Positions 8,723-17,619 of a DNA stretch of 64,000 nt are shown here, piece after piece. The DNA is from Streptomyces sp. DvalAA-43. GTDB taxonomy: Bacteria; Actinomycetota; Actinomycetes; Streptomycetales; Streptomycetaceae. The first letter of the stretch is position 1; each line of letters opens with the position of its first letter. Position numbers and translations under genes: made by a program. Under the pieces are notes generated by a model. It made no database searches and was not told the DNA's origin. It worked only from the letters and a program-made list of their open reading frames with translations. The stretch lies in contig NZ_FMBW01000091.1 in the NCBI RefSeq assembly GCF_900091725.1, positions 124,001 to 188,000 on the forward strand. The letters run 5' to 3'.

Positions 8723-9142
8723 GTGAGCACCACCACCGACCCGGCCACCTCCGGCCACCGCGTCGCCATCCTCGACGAGGACCCGTTGCGCGCCCGGCGC
8801 GAGGCGCGCGAACTGCTCGCCGCCCTCACCGAGGCCGATGCCCGGGCCGCGCTCGACATCCCGCGCCCCCGGCCCGAGGACGAGAGCCTCAAGGGCGGCC
8901 CGGTCACCGAACTGATCGGGCTGGTCTTCAGCGGGGGTTCACTCGTCGCCGCCGGCATCCAGATCTGGCTGGCCCGTGTACCCCAGCGGACCATCGTCAT
9001 CACCCGGGCGGACGGGGCGACGCTCCGCGTCTCCGGCAAGGAGGCCAGGGCCGACAGCGAGCTGATCGTCCGGTTCCTGGCCGGCGGTGCGGCCGAGGCC
9101 CGGGACGAGGAAGGCGACGGGACAGGGCCGGACGCGCGGTGA
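8723..9142 (+). CDS. EACC1-like effector-associated adaptor protein
   Basis: A 139-aa protein. The N-terminal third is helical (DEDPLRARREARELLAALTE). A hydrophobic helix with GGSLVAAGIQIWLARVP (about 74-92) follows, then a beta-rich tail (TIVITRADGATLRVSGK). This order, especially the W-L-R helix followed by TIVI-xRxDG-xxLxVSG, fits the effector-associated constant component 1 (EACC1) domain described next to caspase, CHAT and trypsin-like effectors in NTP-dependent bacterial conflict systems. The GTG at 8723 follows AGGGGGACGAA. Its TGA overlaps the GTG of the caspase-helicase gene, so the two are probably made together. It is thought to be an adaptor rather than an enzyme; that is family-based inference. 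Confidence 0.75.
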   Translation: MSTTTDPATSGHRVAILDEDPLRARREARELLAALTEADARAALDIPRPRPEDESLKGGPVTELIGLVFSGGSLVAAGIQIWLARVPQRTIVITRADGATLRVSGKEARADSELIVRFLAGGAAEARDEEGDGTGPDAR

Positions 9143-12100
9143 GCGACAACGACCGGTACGCCATGCTCATCGGCGTATCCACGTACGTCAGCGAGCACTA
9201 TCACGACCTCCCGCCCGTCCGGGCCGACCTGCACTACATGCAAGCCGTGCTGGAGAGCACCGAGATCGGCATGTACAACGAATGCGCGATCGTCTCCGAG
9301 CCGACCCGCTCCGAAATGCTGTACGCCGTCGAGCAGTTCCTGGAGGAACGGCAGCCCAGCGAGACGGCCCTGCTCTACTTCAGCGGGCACGGCCAGTTCT
9401 GCGAGGACGACGGGCAGTTGTACTTCCTCACCCGGGACGCCGACCCGGACGACCTGCCCGGCACGGCCGTCCCGGCCGAGTTCCTGGAACGGATGCTCCA
9501 GTCCTGCCGGGCCGCGTCCAAACTGGTGCTGCTGGACTGCTGCTCCAGCGGGTCCGTCGTCCAGGGGTGGACCTCCAAGGGCGGTGCGGACCCCGGCGAC
9601 CGGTCGGCGCCCAGCACGCTCCTGCACCCGACCGGCGTGTACTTCATCACCGCCTCCGACGCCCTCCAGGCCGCGTCCGCGATGGCTCCGGAGGGGTCCT
9701 CCCTGGGCACCTCCCGGTTCACCGGTGAGATCGTGGAGGGCCTGCGGAGCGGGCGGATCAAGGAAGGCGGCTGGATCACCCCGGACGACCTCTTCGAGTA
9801 CCTGACCGCACAGATGGTGATCAAGGGCGTCCCCGAAGAACAGCGGCCGACCAAGTCCACGATCCGGGCCACCCGTTCACTGCCCTTCGCCCGCTCGGTC
9901 GCCCGTCCGGTCCGTCTTCCCGACGCACCGCGTGACACGGCCCGCGCCGCCGCCCGGTCCGGCGTCTCCCCCGCCCTGCTGAAGGCCCGGCAGCTGGTAG
10001 CCCAGGACGCCGGGGAGGGCATCGACCCGCAGCGACTGCTGCGGTACTACGCGCACTGCCTCGGCGCCCAGGTGGCATCCGGCATGCTGCCCGATCGCGA
10101 CGGCGGCCGGGGATCGGCGTACTTCCTGCTGGGCAAGGGCCCGGAGGCGATCCAGTCCGGACTCGGGCACTCCTTCCCCGCCCCCGGGCAGTTGCCCAAA
10201 CCGAGGAGCACGGGCGCACAGGCCGACGGGACCGGGCTCCAGGAATACTGGTACGGATATCCCGCGATCACCCTTCCCGAACGCTCGGACGGCCGTCGGC
10301 GGGCGCCGGTGCGGATCGCACCCCTGCTGGTCCAGCCGATGGAACTCACCCCGGACGAGAACGGCCGCGACCTGCTGCGCCCGAGCGGGGTTCCCTCTCT
10401 GCACACCGGTGTGGTCACCGAGCTGCTCTCCGACGACGAGGCCGCCGAACTGCTGGCCCACTGGCAGCCGAGCTGGCAGGAGGGCAACGGCACCCAGATG
10501 GTCAAGGCGGTACGGGAGCTCCTGGCCGAGCTCGGCGTTCCGGAGCTGGAGCCCTTCGACCTCTCCTCGCTCAGCGAGCGGTCCGTGATGGACTCGCTGC
10601 GGCCCGGCGCCCACAACGCCGCCGTGCTGCTGGCACCCTCCGGCCTGGAGCGGGTCGCGACCGAGGGCCTGGTCGACAACCTGCTCCAGATGTCCACGCG
10701 TACCGGTCAGATCGCGGGTACCGCGCTGGACGCCCTCCTCACCGGCGACGACGACCGTGGTGACGGGCCGGGTCGTGATGCGGCGGTCGTGACGGTGGTC
10801 TCCCCCGGTCCGTGCAACGAGAGCCAGGAGCAGGTGATCTCCTCGGCGATGACCCGCCGGCTCACCGTCGCGACCGGCCCGCCCGGTACCGGCAAGAGCG
10901 AGGTGGTGACGGCCGTGGTCGCGACCGCCGTCGCTGCCGGACAGTCCGTACTCGTCGCGTCCACGAACAACGAGGCCGTCGACGTGGTGGCCGAGCGGTG
11001 TGACGAGATCTCGCCGGGCCTGCTGGTACGGACCGGAAACGTGGAAGCCCGGGAGCGGGAGGCCGCGAAGTTGGCCGGGCTGCTGGCCGAGCCGACCGCG
11101 GCACCGGCCCGGGGTGCCGCGACCGTGGCCGGTGAGCTGCGCAACCACCACGGGCGTACGGCTGCGCTCCGGGCTGAGGCAGCGGAGCGGATCGGCGAGG
11201 AGGAGCGCCTGTTGGAGCTGGTCCGTGAGCGGGCCCGACGGGCGGACGGGCTCGCGCTGCCCGTAGGAGTGTTGGAGGGCGTTTGGGCGGCGGAGGAGCC
11301 GACCGCGCTCGCCCGCTGGGAGGAACGCGCCCGGAGGGCCGCCGGAGCCAGGTGGCCGGCCTTCGGCGGGTGGCGCCGCGGGCGGGCTCTCGCAGCCCTC
11401 GCGAGTTCGTCCGGCGGCGGATCCGGGGCTTCGTGGCCGGCCTGGGCCACGCAGCGCCCTGTCACGCCCGAGCTGCTGCTCGACCTCGTGGAGACCGCGG
11501 CGGTGGAACGGGCCCTGCGGGAGCTCGTACCGGCACATCTGGGCTGGGACGAGGACGCGCTGAAGCAGGCCCGGCTGGAGAGCGCCGCCGCGTCCTCCGC
11601 GGCATCGGGAGAGCTGGCACATTCCGTGGCCGCCGAGGCCACGGTGCGAGGTCGGTCGCTGATGAACCAGCGGCTCCAGGCACTGCGCCGGCGCTCCGGC
11701 TTCCAGAAGAGCCAACGCAATCTGATGGCGCACCTGAAGGCGTGGGCCATCAGTACGCACTCGGTGCGCCAGCTCGAACTCGCCCCGAAGCTCTTCGACC
11801 TCGTGGTGATCGACGAGGCGAGCCAGTGCTCGATCCCTTCGGTGCTGCCGTTGCTGTTCCGGGCGAAGCGGGCCCTGATCATCGGCGACCCGATGCAGCT
11901 CGGACACATTCCCGGGATCAGCCCGGAGCAGGAGCGGCAGGCCCGGGTACGGGCCGGCCTGACCGCCGCGCAACTGGAGGATCACCGTCTGGCCTACCAC
12001 GTGCACGCCTCGTACCACGCGGCGGCGCAGCACGGTGAGGCGGCGCTGCTGCTCGACGAGCACTACCGGTGCCACCCCCGGATCGCGGACGTGGTCAACG

Positions 12101-13023
12101 GCTACTGCTACGCGGGCCAGTTGCAGGTCCTCACCGATGTCCGCAGGCAGGTCCCGCCGGTCGATCCGGCGGGGGCGGCCGATCCGGCTCCGGTGCTCGG
12201 CTGGGTGGACGTGCCGTACGGCGAGTCCGCGGCCGGCAGCGGCGGCCGGTCGTGGCGCAACCGGGCCGAGGCGGACCAGGTGCGGCAGACCGTGGACGAA
12301 CTGCTGGCACGACTGCCCGAGGACGCCACCGTCGGGGTGGTGACGCCGTTCCGCGCGCAGAAGGAGGCGCTGGCCCGGGTGTGGGCCGGTGATGACCGGG
12401 TCCGGGTCGGTACGGTGCACGCCTTCCAGGGCGGCCAGCGTGATGTCATCGTCCTGAGCCCGGTGGCAACGGACAACACCCCGCCGAAGACGACGCACTG
12501 GGTGTCGAGCCAGGTCAACCTCTGGAACGTCGCGGTCACCCGGGCGAAGTCGCAGCTGATCACGGTGGGAAACCATCGCTTCTGGCAGGGGCAGGCGGGG
12601 CTGCCGACGGTACTCGCGGAGCGCTCGACGCTGCTGCGTACGGGGGCCGCCGACGACCGGGACACGATCCCCGCCACCCAGGCACCGTCAGCATTCCGCG
12701 AGGAACTGGCCGACCGGCTCCAGGAGTACCTCGGCTCCCGTGGCGTCACCGACCTGGAACGCGCAGCAGTGGTCGGCGGTCACACGGTGGACCTGCTGTT
12801 CACGGTGGACGGAGAGAATACTGCGGTGCTGATCGACGCGGGTACGCCGCCCGGACAGGATCCCGCACGCCACCTGCGGCTCAGCCACGCACGCGGTGAC
12901 CTGTTGATCGGGCTCCCCTCCGGCGGTCGCGGCGCGAAGCCCGCACCGGTGACCCGAACGGTGCGCCTGCCGGCCTGGCGAGTAGAGGCCGGACCGGCTC
13001 TGCTGGACCCTCTCTTCACCTGA
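9139..13023 (+). CDS. Caspase-like peptidase fused to SF1 (UPF1-type) helicase
   Basis: A 1,294-aa fusion. Residues ~5-250 form a caspase/metacaspase-like domain with H84 in YFSGHGQ and C135 in LLDCCSSGS. Residues ~260-560 are an unrecognised linker domain. An SF1 helicase follows with Walker A GPPGTGKS (580-587), DEAS Walker B (892-895), GDPMQLGHIPG, the HAFQGGQRDVIVLS motif and VAVTRAKSQL. A long helical insertion (about 690-860) separates Walker A from B. The last ~110 residues (VDLLF...AVLIDAG) look like a restriction-endonuclease-like fold lacking its catalytic Lys. The GTG start at 9139 overlaps the EACC1-like gene (GTGA). The likely logic is nucleic-acid-dependent NTP hydrolysis gating a suicidal peptidase; the trigger and target are unknown. 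Confidence 0.92.
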   Translation: MSDNDRYAMLIGVSTYVSEHYHDLPPVRADLHYMQAVLESTEIGMYNECAIVSEPTRSEMLYAVEQFLEERQPSETALLYFSGHGQFCEDDGQLYFLTRDADPDDLPGTAVPAEFLERMLQSCRAASKLVLLDCCSSGSVVQGWTSKGGADPGDRSAPSTLLHPTGVYFITASDALQAASAMAPEGSSLGTSRFTGEIVEGLRSGRIKEGGWITPDDLFEYLTAQMVIKGVPEEQRPTKSTIRATRSLPFARSVARPVRLPDAPRDTARAAARSGVSPALLKARQLVAQDAGEGIDPQRLLRYYAHCLGAQVASGMLPDRDGGRGSAYFLLGKGPEAIQSGLGHSFPAPGQLPKPRSTGAQADGTGLQEYWYGYPAITLPERSDGRRRAPVRIAPLLVQPMELTPDENGRDLLRPSGVPSLHTGVVTELLSDDEAAELLAHWQPSWQEGNGTQMVKAVRELLAELGVPELEPFDLSSLSERSVMDSLRPGAHNAAVLLAPSGLERVATEGLVDNLLQMSTRTGQIAGTALDALLTGDDDRGDGPGRDAAVVTVVSPGPCNESQEQVISSAMTRRLTVATGPPGTGKSEVVTAVVATAVAAGQSVLVASTNNEAVDVVAERCDEISPGLLVRTGNVEAREREAAKLAGLLAEPTAAPARGAATVAGELRNHHGRTAALRAEAAERIGEEERLLELVRERARRADGLALPVGVLEGVWAAEEPTALARWEERARRAAGARWPAFGGWRRGRALAALASSSGGGSGASWPAWATQRPVTPELLLDLVETAAVERALRELVPAHLGWDEDALKQARLESAAASSAASGELAHSVAAEATVRGRSLMNQRLQALRRRSGFQKSQRNLMAHLKAWAISTHSVRQLELAPKLFDLVVIDEASQCSIPSVLPLLFRAKRALIIGDPMQLGHIPGISPEQERQARVRAGLTAAQLEDHRLAYHVHASYHAAAQHGEAALLLDEHYRCHPRIADVVNGYCYAGQLQVLTDVRRQVPPVDPAGAADPAPVLGWVDVPYGESAAGSGGRSWRNRAEADQVRQTVDELLARLPEDATVGVVTPFRAQKEALARVWAGDDRVRVGTVHAFQGGQRDVIVLSPVATDNTPPKTTHWVSSQVNLWNVAVTRAKSQLITVGNHRFWQGQAGLPTVLAERSTLLRTGAADDRDTIPATQAPSAFREELADRLQEYLGSRGVTDLERAAVVGGHTVDLLFTVDGENTAVLIDAGTPPGQDPARHLRLSHARGDLLIGLPSGGRGAKPAPVTRTVRLPAWRVEAGPALLDPLFT

Positions 13024-13275
13024 CCGCCCCCGCACGGAACGGGTGCTGCGGGCAGGGTCACGCCCGCAGGCTCCGGACCACGTACGACATGTGCTGGACA
13101 TTGCCCACGCGCAGCCAGACCGCCGCGTTGCCCGTCCCGGAGGGCCCTTGCCCCTACGCACGGTCCCGCAGCCAGGCTTCTCCCGCGCCGGCTGCCGCCC
13201 GGTCGACGGTGTTGCGGTCCTCGCCGCGGTCCGTCTCGACGGCCGGATCCGCGCGGGCCAGGAGATCACGCACGG
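13024..13275. other. Gene-poor, apparently scrambled junction
   Basis: No intact gene is seen. In the minus frame ending at 13058, a short protein-like stretch (AVWLRVGNVQHMSYVVRSL) precedes a stop and is itself interrupted by a TAG at 13154-13156. Upstream codons of that frame (RNTVDRAAAGAGEAWLRD) may belong to the same decayed gene. I cannot assign a family. The stretch separates the caspase operon from the transporter pseudogene. Confidence 0.4.
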
Positions 13276-14034
13276 CTACGGCGGCGGTGCCTTCCCACTG
13301 CTGATACCCGACGCGAGACCGCCCTCCTGCGGGCTGACCGACTGGATGGCCGCGCCGGTCAGCGGCGACATGGACAGGGCGAAGCCGGTGCCGGTGATCG
13401 CCAGACGCCACCAGACGTTCCCGTAACCGGTGTCCGCGTGGACGAACCCGAGCGTCAGCAGGCCGACCCCGGCCAGGGCCATCCCGGCGGTGACCACGAT
13501 CCGGAAGCCGTACCTGGCGGCCGGCCGACCCGCGAACGGACTGACGATCGCCATCCCCAGCGAGATGGGCAGCGTCTCCAGACCGGAGTCCAGGATGGAG
13601 GCGCCCTGGACGGTGACGAAGAACTGCGAGAAGAAGAACACCGAGCCCATCAGCGAGAAACCGACCATCACCATGGCCGCGTTGGACACGGTGAACAGCG
13701 AGTTGCGGAACATCCGCAGCGGCATCATCGGCGTCGGGTTGCGCTGCTCCACGGCGACGAACACGACCAGGATCACCGCCGCGGCGACGAGGCTGGTCAG
13801 GATGGGGCCCGAGGTCCAGCCCTGGGAACCTCCCTCGATCAGGCCATAGGTGAGCGCCCCGACACCCAGGATCGACAGCACCGTGCGCGGGACGTCGATG
13901 GCCGGGGCAGCGAGATTGCGGGACTCGCTCAGGGTGGGCAGCGCGGCCAGCAGCAGGACCACACCGATGGGCACGTTGACCAGGAAGATGGCGCGCCAGT
14001 CGAACGCGTCGACCAGGATGCCGCCCGCCAGTTG
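13276..14034 (-). pseudogene. Truncated DHA2/EmrB-type MFS transporter
   Basis: The frame encodes the middle of a 14-helix drug:H+ antiporter: LAGGILVDAFDWRAIFLVNV (the conserved block near residue 160 of full-length ~480-aa proteins) continues through several membrane helices to GGLASGIS, then changes to SGKAPPP and stops. The N-terminal ~150 residues are missing: a TGA at 14035-14037 abuts the homology, so there is no start region. The last helices are also lost. It is therefore broken at both ends and almost certainly nonfunctional. It lies exactly between the conflict island and the biosynthetic cluster, as expected for a recombination scar. Confidence 0.82.
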
Positions 14035-14244
14035 TCAATCCGTTCAACCCTGGGGCATCCGGACAGAGGCCGCCGACGGCTCGTCCGCAGTGTGGGTCAA
14101 CGCATCCGGCTCCTCCCGGAGTCGCGCCGCATGTCCCGTGACTCTTGCCGTGATCCCGGCGAGGACCTAGCATCCCCTCTCGATCGACAAAATTGGTCCA
14201 GTCCAGTCCCGTTCAAGGCTGAACACCACGTCGGGAGACTCTTG

Positions 14245-15630
14245 TTGCCCCCGTTCCCGCTCTCTCCGGAACAACAGAGCATGCTCTTCCTGGAAGGCCT
14301 CTTCGGTCCCGGGATCTTCCGCAACACGCTCATCTCCCTTCCGCTCCGGCCCGAGACGACCGAGGCCCGGGTCCAGTCCGCGATCACGCGTCTGCAGCAG
14401 CGGCAGGAGGCGTTGCGCAGCGGCTTGGTCGGGCGTGCGCCCTACCTGCAGCGGATCGAGGCCGTCGCCCCTCGGCTGAGCACCGTCATCGCTCGCCCCG
14501 GCGAGAGTGCGGGAGACCTGCTGGCCGCCAGGAAGGCCGATTGCCTGGTGTCGGCGCAGGTGCGCGAGATCCCTGGTCGCGCAGAGTACGCGCTGATCGA
14601 GGACTCGGCCGGGCGGGAACGATTCCTGCTGGTGACCCTGGATCACCTCGTCTGCGACGGACATGCCGAGCGGGTCCTGACAGCCGAGCTGACGACCCTG
14701 CTGGAGGGCGCTCTCGGGTGGCGCGGGAACGATTCGGACGAACTTCCGGTGAGTTACCGGGAGTTGTGCGAGAAGCGCGTCGACGCCGCGGCGCGTGCTG
14801 AGCGCGAGACACGGTACTGGTCCCGCTCCCTGGAGCGCCTCGAACCGGTTTCGGGACTGATCCCCCGGCCCGGCGGAACGGACGCCGGGCCGACAGGTGG
14901 ACTGTTACTGGGCCAGGTGCAGAAACTCTATCGTGGACCTGCCCTGCATACGCTGGTCGGCGCCGTCTGCCGAGCCCAAGGGGCCACCGCTTTTTCGGTG
15001 TTGGCGGCGCTGACCGCGGCGGCGATCTGGCATCGTGGTGGCCCCCGTACGCTCGCGCTGTTCACGCCGGTCTCGACTCGGCAGCGGTCCGGGTTCGGCG
15101 TCGCGGCCGGCTGCTTCGTGCACGACCGTCCGGTGGTCTGCCACATCGATCCCGATCAGGCCCTGTCCGACTGTTTCAAGTCCGTCATGGGCCAGAATCT
15201 GGCCGCTCTCCGCTTCTCCGCGCTGAGCGTCGCGGATCTTGCCTGCGCCATACCACCGTTGGGTGTGGCGCTGCTCTCCGACGGCATCGACTATGTGCAA
15301 CTGCATGTCGGGATGCCGGCCGAGGCCGCAGCCGACCCCGCGGCCGCTACGCGTTCCACCGCCGATGCCACCGGTCCGGTGCCGGCCCCGGACGAACGCG
15401 AGCCCCGTGATCTGGGGCCCTTCCGTCCGGCCCAGGACTTGAGTGTCACCACTCTGCGCTTCGAGTTCACCCCCGAGGCGACGACCGTGCGGGCCTTCTG
15501 CGGGGGCGCTCCCGGCGGGATGGCCGTGGCCGAGGGTCTCGCCGACGACGTGCTGGCGCTGTTGGCCGGCGTGCTGCGCAACCCGGATGGCACAGTCGCG
15601 GCCCTGGTCGAGAGCTCGTTGCCGCGGTGA
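14245..15630 (+). CDS. Free-standing condensation-domain (NRPS C-like) protein
   Basis: About 461 aa, the size of a lone condensation/acyltransferase domain. It opens with the PLSPEQQSMLFLEG motif of C domains. The active-site motif reads D133-H134-LVC-D138-G139: the catalytic second His and the DG are kept, while the first His of HHxxxDG is Asp. STRQRSGFGVAAGCFVHDRP matches the conserved C-domain latch region. A TTG start at 14245 is chosen because GGGAG lies 7 bp upstream; TTG 14242, ATG 14281 or ATG 14131 are alternatives. The stop overlaps the exporter GTG. It probably condenses a carrier-bound acyl or aminoacyl group (see the ACP at 19,979) with an amine or alcohol; substrates are unknown. 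Confidence 0.85.
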   Translation: MPPFPLSPEQQSMLFLEGLFGPGIFRNTLISLPLRPETTEARVQSAITRLQQRQEALRSGLVGRAPYLQRIEAVAPRLSTVIARPGESAGDLLAARKADCLVSAQVREIPGRAEYALIEDSAGRERFLLVTLDHLVCDGHAERVLTAELTTLLEGALGWRGNDSDELPVSYRELCEKRVDAAARAERETRYWSRSLERLEPVSGLIPRPGGTDAGPTGGLLLGQVQKLYRGPALHTLVGAVCRAQGATAFSVLAALTAAAIWHRGGPRTLALFTPVSTRQRSGFGVAAGCFVHDRPVVCHIDPDQALSDCFKSVMGQNLAALRFSALSVADLACAIPPLGVALLSDGIDYVQLHVGMPAEAAADPAAATRSTADATGPVPAPDEREPRDLGPFRPAQDLSVTTLRFEFTPEATTVRAFCGGAPGGMAVAEGLADDVLALLAGVLRNPDGTVAALVESSLPR

Positions 15631-16916
15631 AAGCGCGGGCGCGTTCCGGATACGGCGGTGCCGTAGCGGAGAAACAGCGTGAACGGCGGCTGTGGTCACG
15701 GGACTTCAAGCTGTTCTTTCTCTCCCGTGCTGTGGCCCGGCTCGGTGACACGATGCTACCGGTGGCGCTGGCCGCAGGGCTGCTGCAGCAGGGTCACAGC
15801 GCCACGTCGGTCGGTGTGGCCATGGCGGTACCCACGGTGTCCTGGGCCGTCCTGGTCATCTTCGCAGGGGTGATCGCCGACCGTGTCGATCCACGGCGGC
15901 TGATGATCGGGGCGGACCTGCTCCGGCTGGTCAGTCAGTCCTTCGCGGCCGGCATCTTCTTCTCCGGCCACGTGGCGCTCTGGCAGATCCTGGTGATCGG
16001 TCTCGTCAACGGTGGCGCCTCGGCGGTCTTCCAGCCCGGAGTGGCCAGTACGGTGCGCCAGTTGTCCGCGGACGCGCAACAGGGCAACGGGGCGATCCGC
16101 ACCGTCGAGGCGGTGATGTCGCTCGTCGGTCCGGCGGCGGCCGGGCTTCTGGTCGCCGTGGCGTCGGCCGGCAGCGTCTTCGCCGTGCACGCCGGCACAT
16201 ACGCGGCCAGCGCCCTGTGTCTGTGGGCGGTGCGGCCGCCGGACCGTGCGGCGCCGTCGGGAACGCGCGCCGAGGAGGCGGGTACGACACCGTCCGCGAC
16301 CGGCGGCATGTGCCAGGGCCTGAGAGAGGGCTGGAGGGCGGTCCGGGTACGGCCGTGGCTGTGGGGCGTGCTGGCGCTGTGGAGCTTCTTCGCGCTCACA
16401 GCGCGTGGCCCCACCACCCCGCTGATCGCGACGGAGATGGTCCAGCAGCACGGCGTGACCGACTACGGCCTCGTCAACTCGGCGCTCGGCTGCGGCACCG
16501 TCGTCGGCGGGATCCTCGCCATGCGGCTCCGGCCGGCCTTCCAGCTGCGGGCCGGAGCCGTGGGCGTGGCGCTGTTCGCCGTCTTCCCGTTCGCGGTGGG
16601 CAGCGGGCTGCCCGTGCCGGTGATCGCGGCGGGCGCGGTCATCGGAGGGCTGGGGATGGCGTTCTGGGGGGTGATGTGGGCAACCAGCATCCAGACCCAG
16701 GTCCCGCACGAGGTGCTCAACCGCGTGTACGCCTACGACATCGCCGGCTCGATCGCCTTTCTGCCGGTCGGCGAGGCGCTGGCCGGGCCCGCCGCGGAGC
16801 TGTTCGGCCGACGCTCCATGCTGCTGGCCGGTGCGGTGTGCACCATGGTGGTGTCGGTGGCGCTGCTGAGCGTGCCGGCGATCCGACGGCTGCGGCGGGT
16901 CGACGGTCAGGTCTGA
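15627..16916 (+). CDS. MFS exporter
   Basis: A 429-aa protein with 12 predicted membrane helices and the MFS motif A-like loop GVIADRVDPRRLM after helix 2. It resembles the enterobactin exporter/macrolide-efflux (EntS/MefA) group of small drug exporters. The GTG start overlaps the TGA of the condensation-domain gene, so the two genes are co-translated. It converges on the five-gene biosynthetic operon with only 25 bp between stops. The likely role is export of, and self-protection from, the cluster product. Confidence 0.88.
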   Translation: MKARARSGYGGAVAEKQRERRLWSRDFKLFFLSRAVARLGDTMLPVALAAGLLQQGHSATSVGVAMAVPTVSWAVLVIFAGVIADRVDPRRLMIGADLLRLVSQSFAAGIFFSGHVALWQILVIGLVNGGASAVFQPGVASTVRQLSADAQQGNGAIRTVEAVMSLVGPAAAGLLVAVASAGSVFAVHAGTYAASALCLWAVRPPDRAAPSGTRAEEAGTTPSATGGMCQGLREGWRAVRVRPWLWGVLALWSFFALTARGPTTPLIATEMVQQHGVTDYGLVNSALGCGTVVGGILAMRLRPAFQLRAGAVGVALFAVFPFAVGSGLPVPVIAAGAVIGGLGMAFWGVMWATSIQTQVPHEVLNRVYAYDIAGSIAFLPVGEALAGPAAELFGRRSMLLAGAVCTMVVSVALLSVPAIRRLRRVDGQV

Positions 16917-16941
16917 GGCGGGCCGCGCTCCGGCTGTCCGG

Positions 16942-17601
16942 CTACGACTTGACCAGGCGGCTGTCGAAGCCGGCCCGCACCAGATGGTCGTATGCCCCTC
17001 GCACCGGGGCGGGCACCGGCTGCTCGGTCGCGAACCCGAGCCGCGGATACTCCTGTATTCTCTGCAGCTCTCCGACCAGCATGTCGATGACGAGTTTGCG
17101 ATCTCCGATGGCCGCCAGGTAGTCCTCCAGGCCGATGCGTTCGGACGCACACTGCACAGCGACCTCCGGCCACACCTTGCGACAGGTGGCATAGGCCCGC
17201 CGCTCCATGTACGGCTTGCAGATGAGCATGACGGAGTCGACGGCCAGGCCCCGCTGGTCCAGCAGCGTTCGGGTGTAGGTGATGTTCTGTCCGGTGTTGG
17301 CGGCGCACGGCTCGACCAGCACGGCATCCTCGGGCACGCCGAGAGCGATCGCGTGCTCCCGGTAGTGCACCGCTTCGCCGCGTGGAAAACGGTCCTTGGT
17401 GGTGGGGCTGTTGCCGCCGGTGAAAACGAGAGTCGGAAAGAGCCCGGCGCGGTAGTGGCCGACCGCGGTCGTCGCGACCCCTAGATCATGGCTGCCGAGT
17501 CCGATCGCAGCCGAGCAGGGGCGGACCGGGCGGTCCAGGAGCAGGTAGTCCCACATCTGCCGTGCGGCGTGCAGATCCTGGTCGTGGATGGTGATGGTCA
17601 T
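16942..17601 (-). CDS. DUF218 (YdcF/ElyC-like) protein
   Basis: A 219-aa cytoplasmic protein with the DUF218 signature: GLGSHDLGVATTAVGHYRAG, the LVFTGGNSPTT nucleotide-binding-like loop, and EPCAANTGQNITYTR. Family members (YdcF binds S-adenosylmethionine; SanA and ElyC act in the envelope) have ill-defined activities. The variant here lacks membrane helices. It is the last gene of the radical SAM/ACP/ATP-grasp/glycosyltransferase operon, 18 bp after the glycosyltransferase stop. Its role could be hydrolytic or SAM-related; I would not choose between these. Confidence 0.78.
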   Translation of the reverse strand: MTITIHDQDLHAARQMWDYLLLDRPVRPCSAAIGLGSHDLGVATTAVGHYRAGLFPTLVFTGGNSPTTKDRFPRGEAVHYREHAIALGVPEDAVLVEPCAANTGQNITYTRTLLDQRGLAVDSVMLICKPYMERRAYATCRKVWPEVAVQCASERIGLEDYLAAIGDRKLVIDMLVGELQRIQEYPRLGFATEQPVPAPVRGAYDHLVRAGFDSRLVKS

Positions 17602-17619
17602 GAGTGTTCCACCTTCGCC

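Noticed and set aside
13173..13330. SET-like motif (IRAGQEITHGYGGG) in a plus-strand frame
   Set aside because: Too short, no supporting blocks, and it lies in a disrupted stretch opposite the transporter pseudogene.
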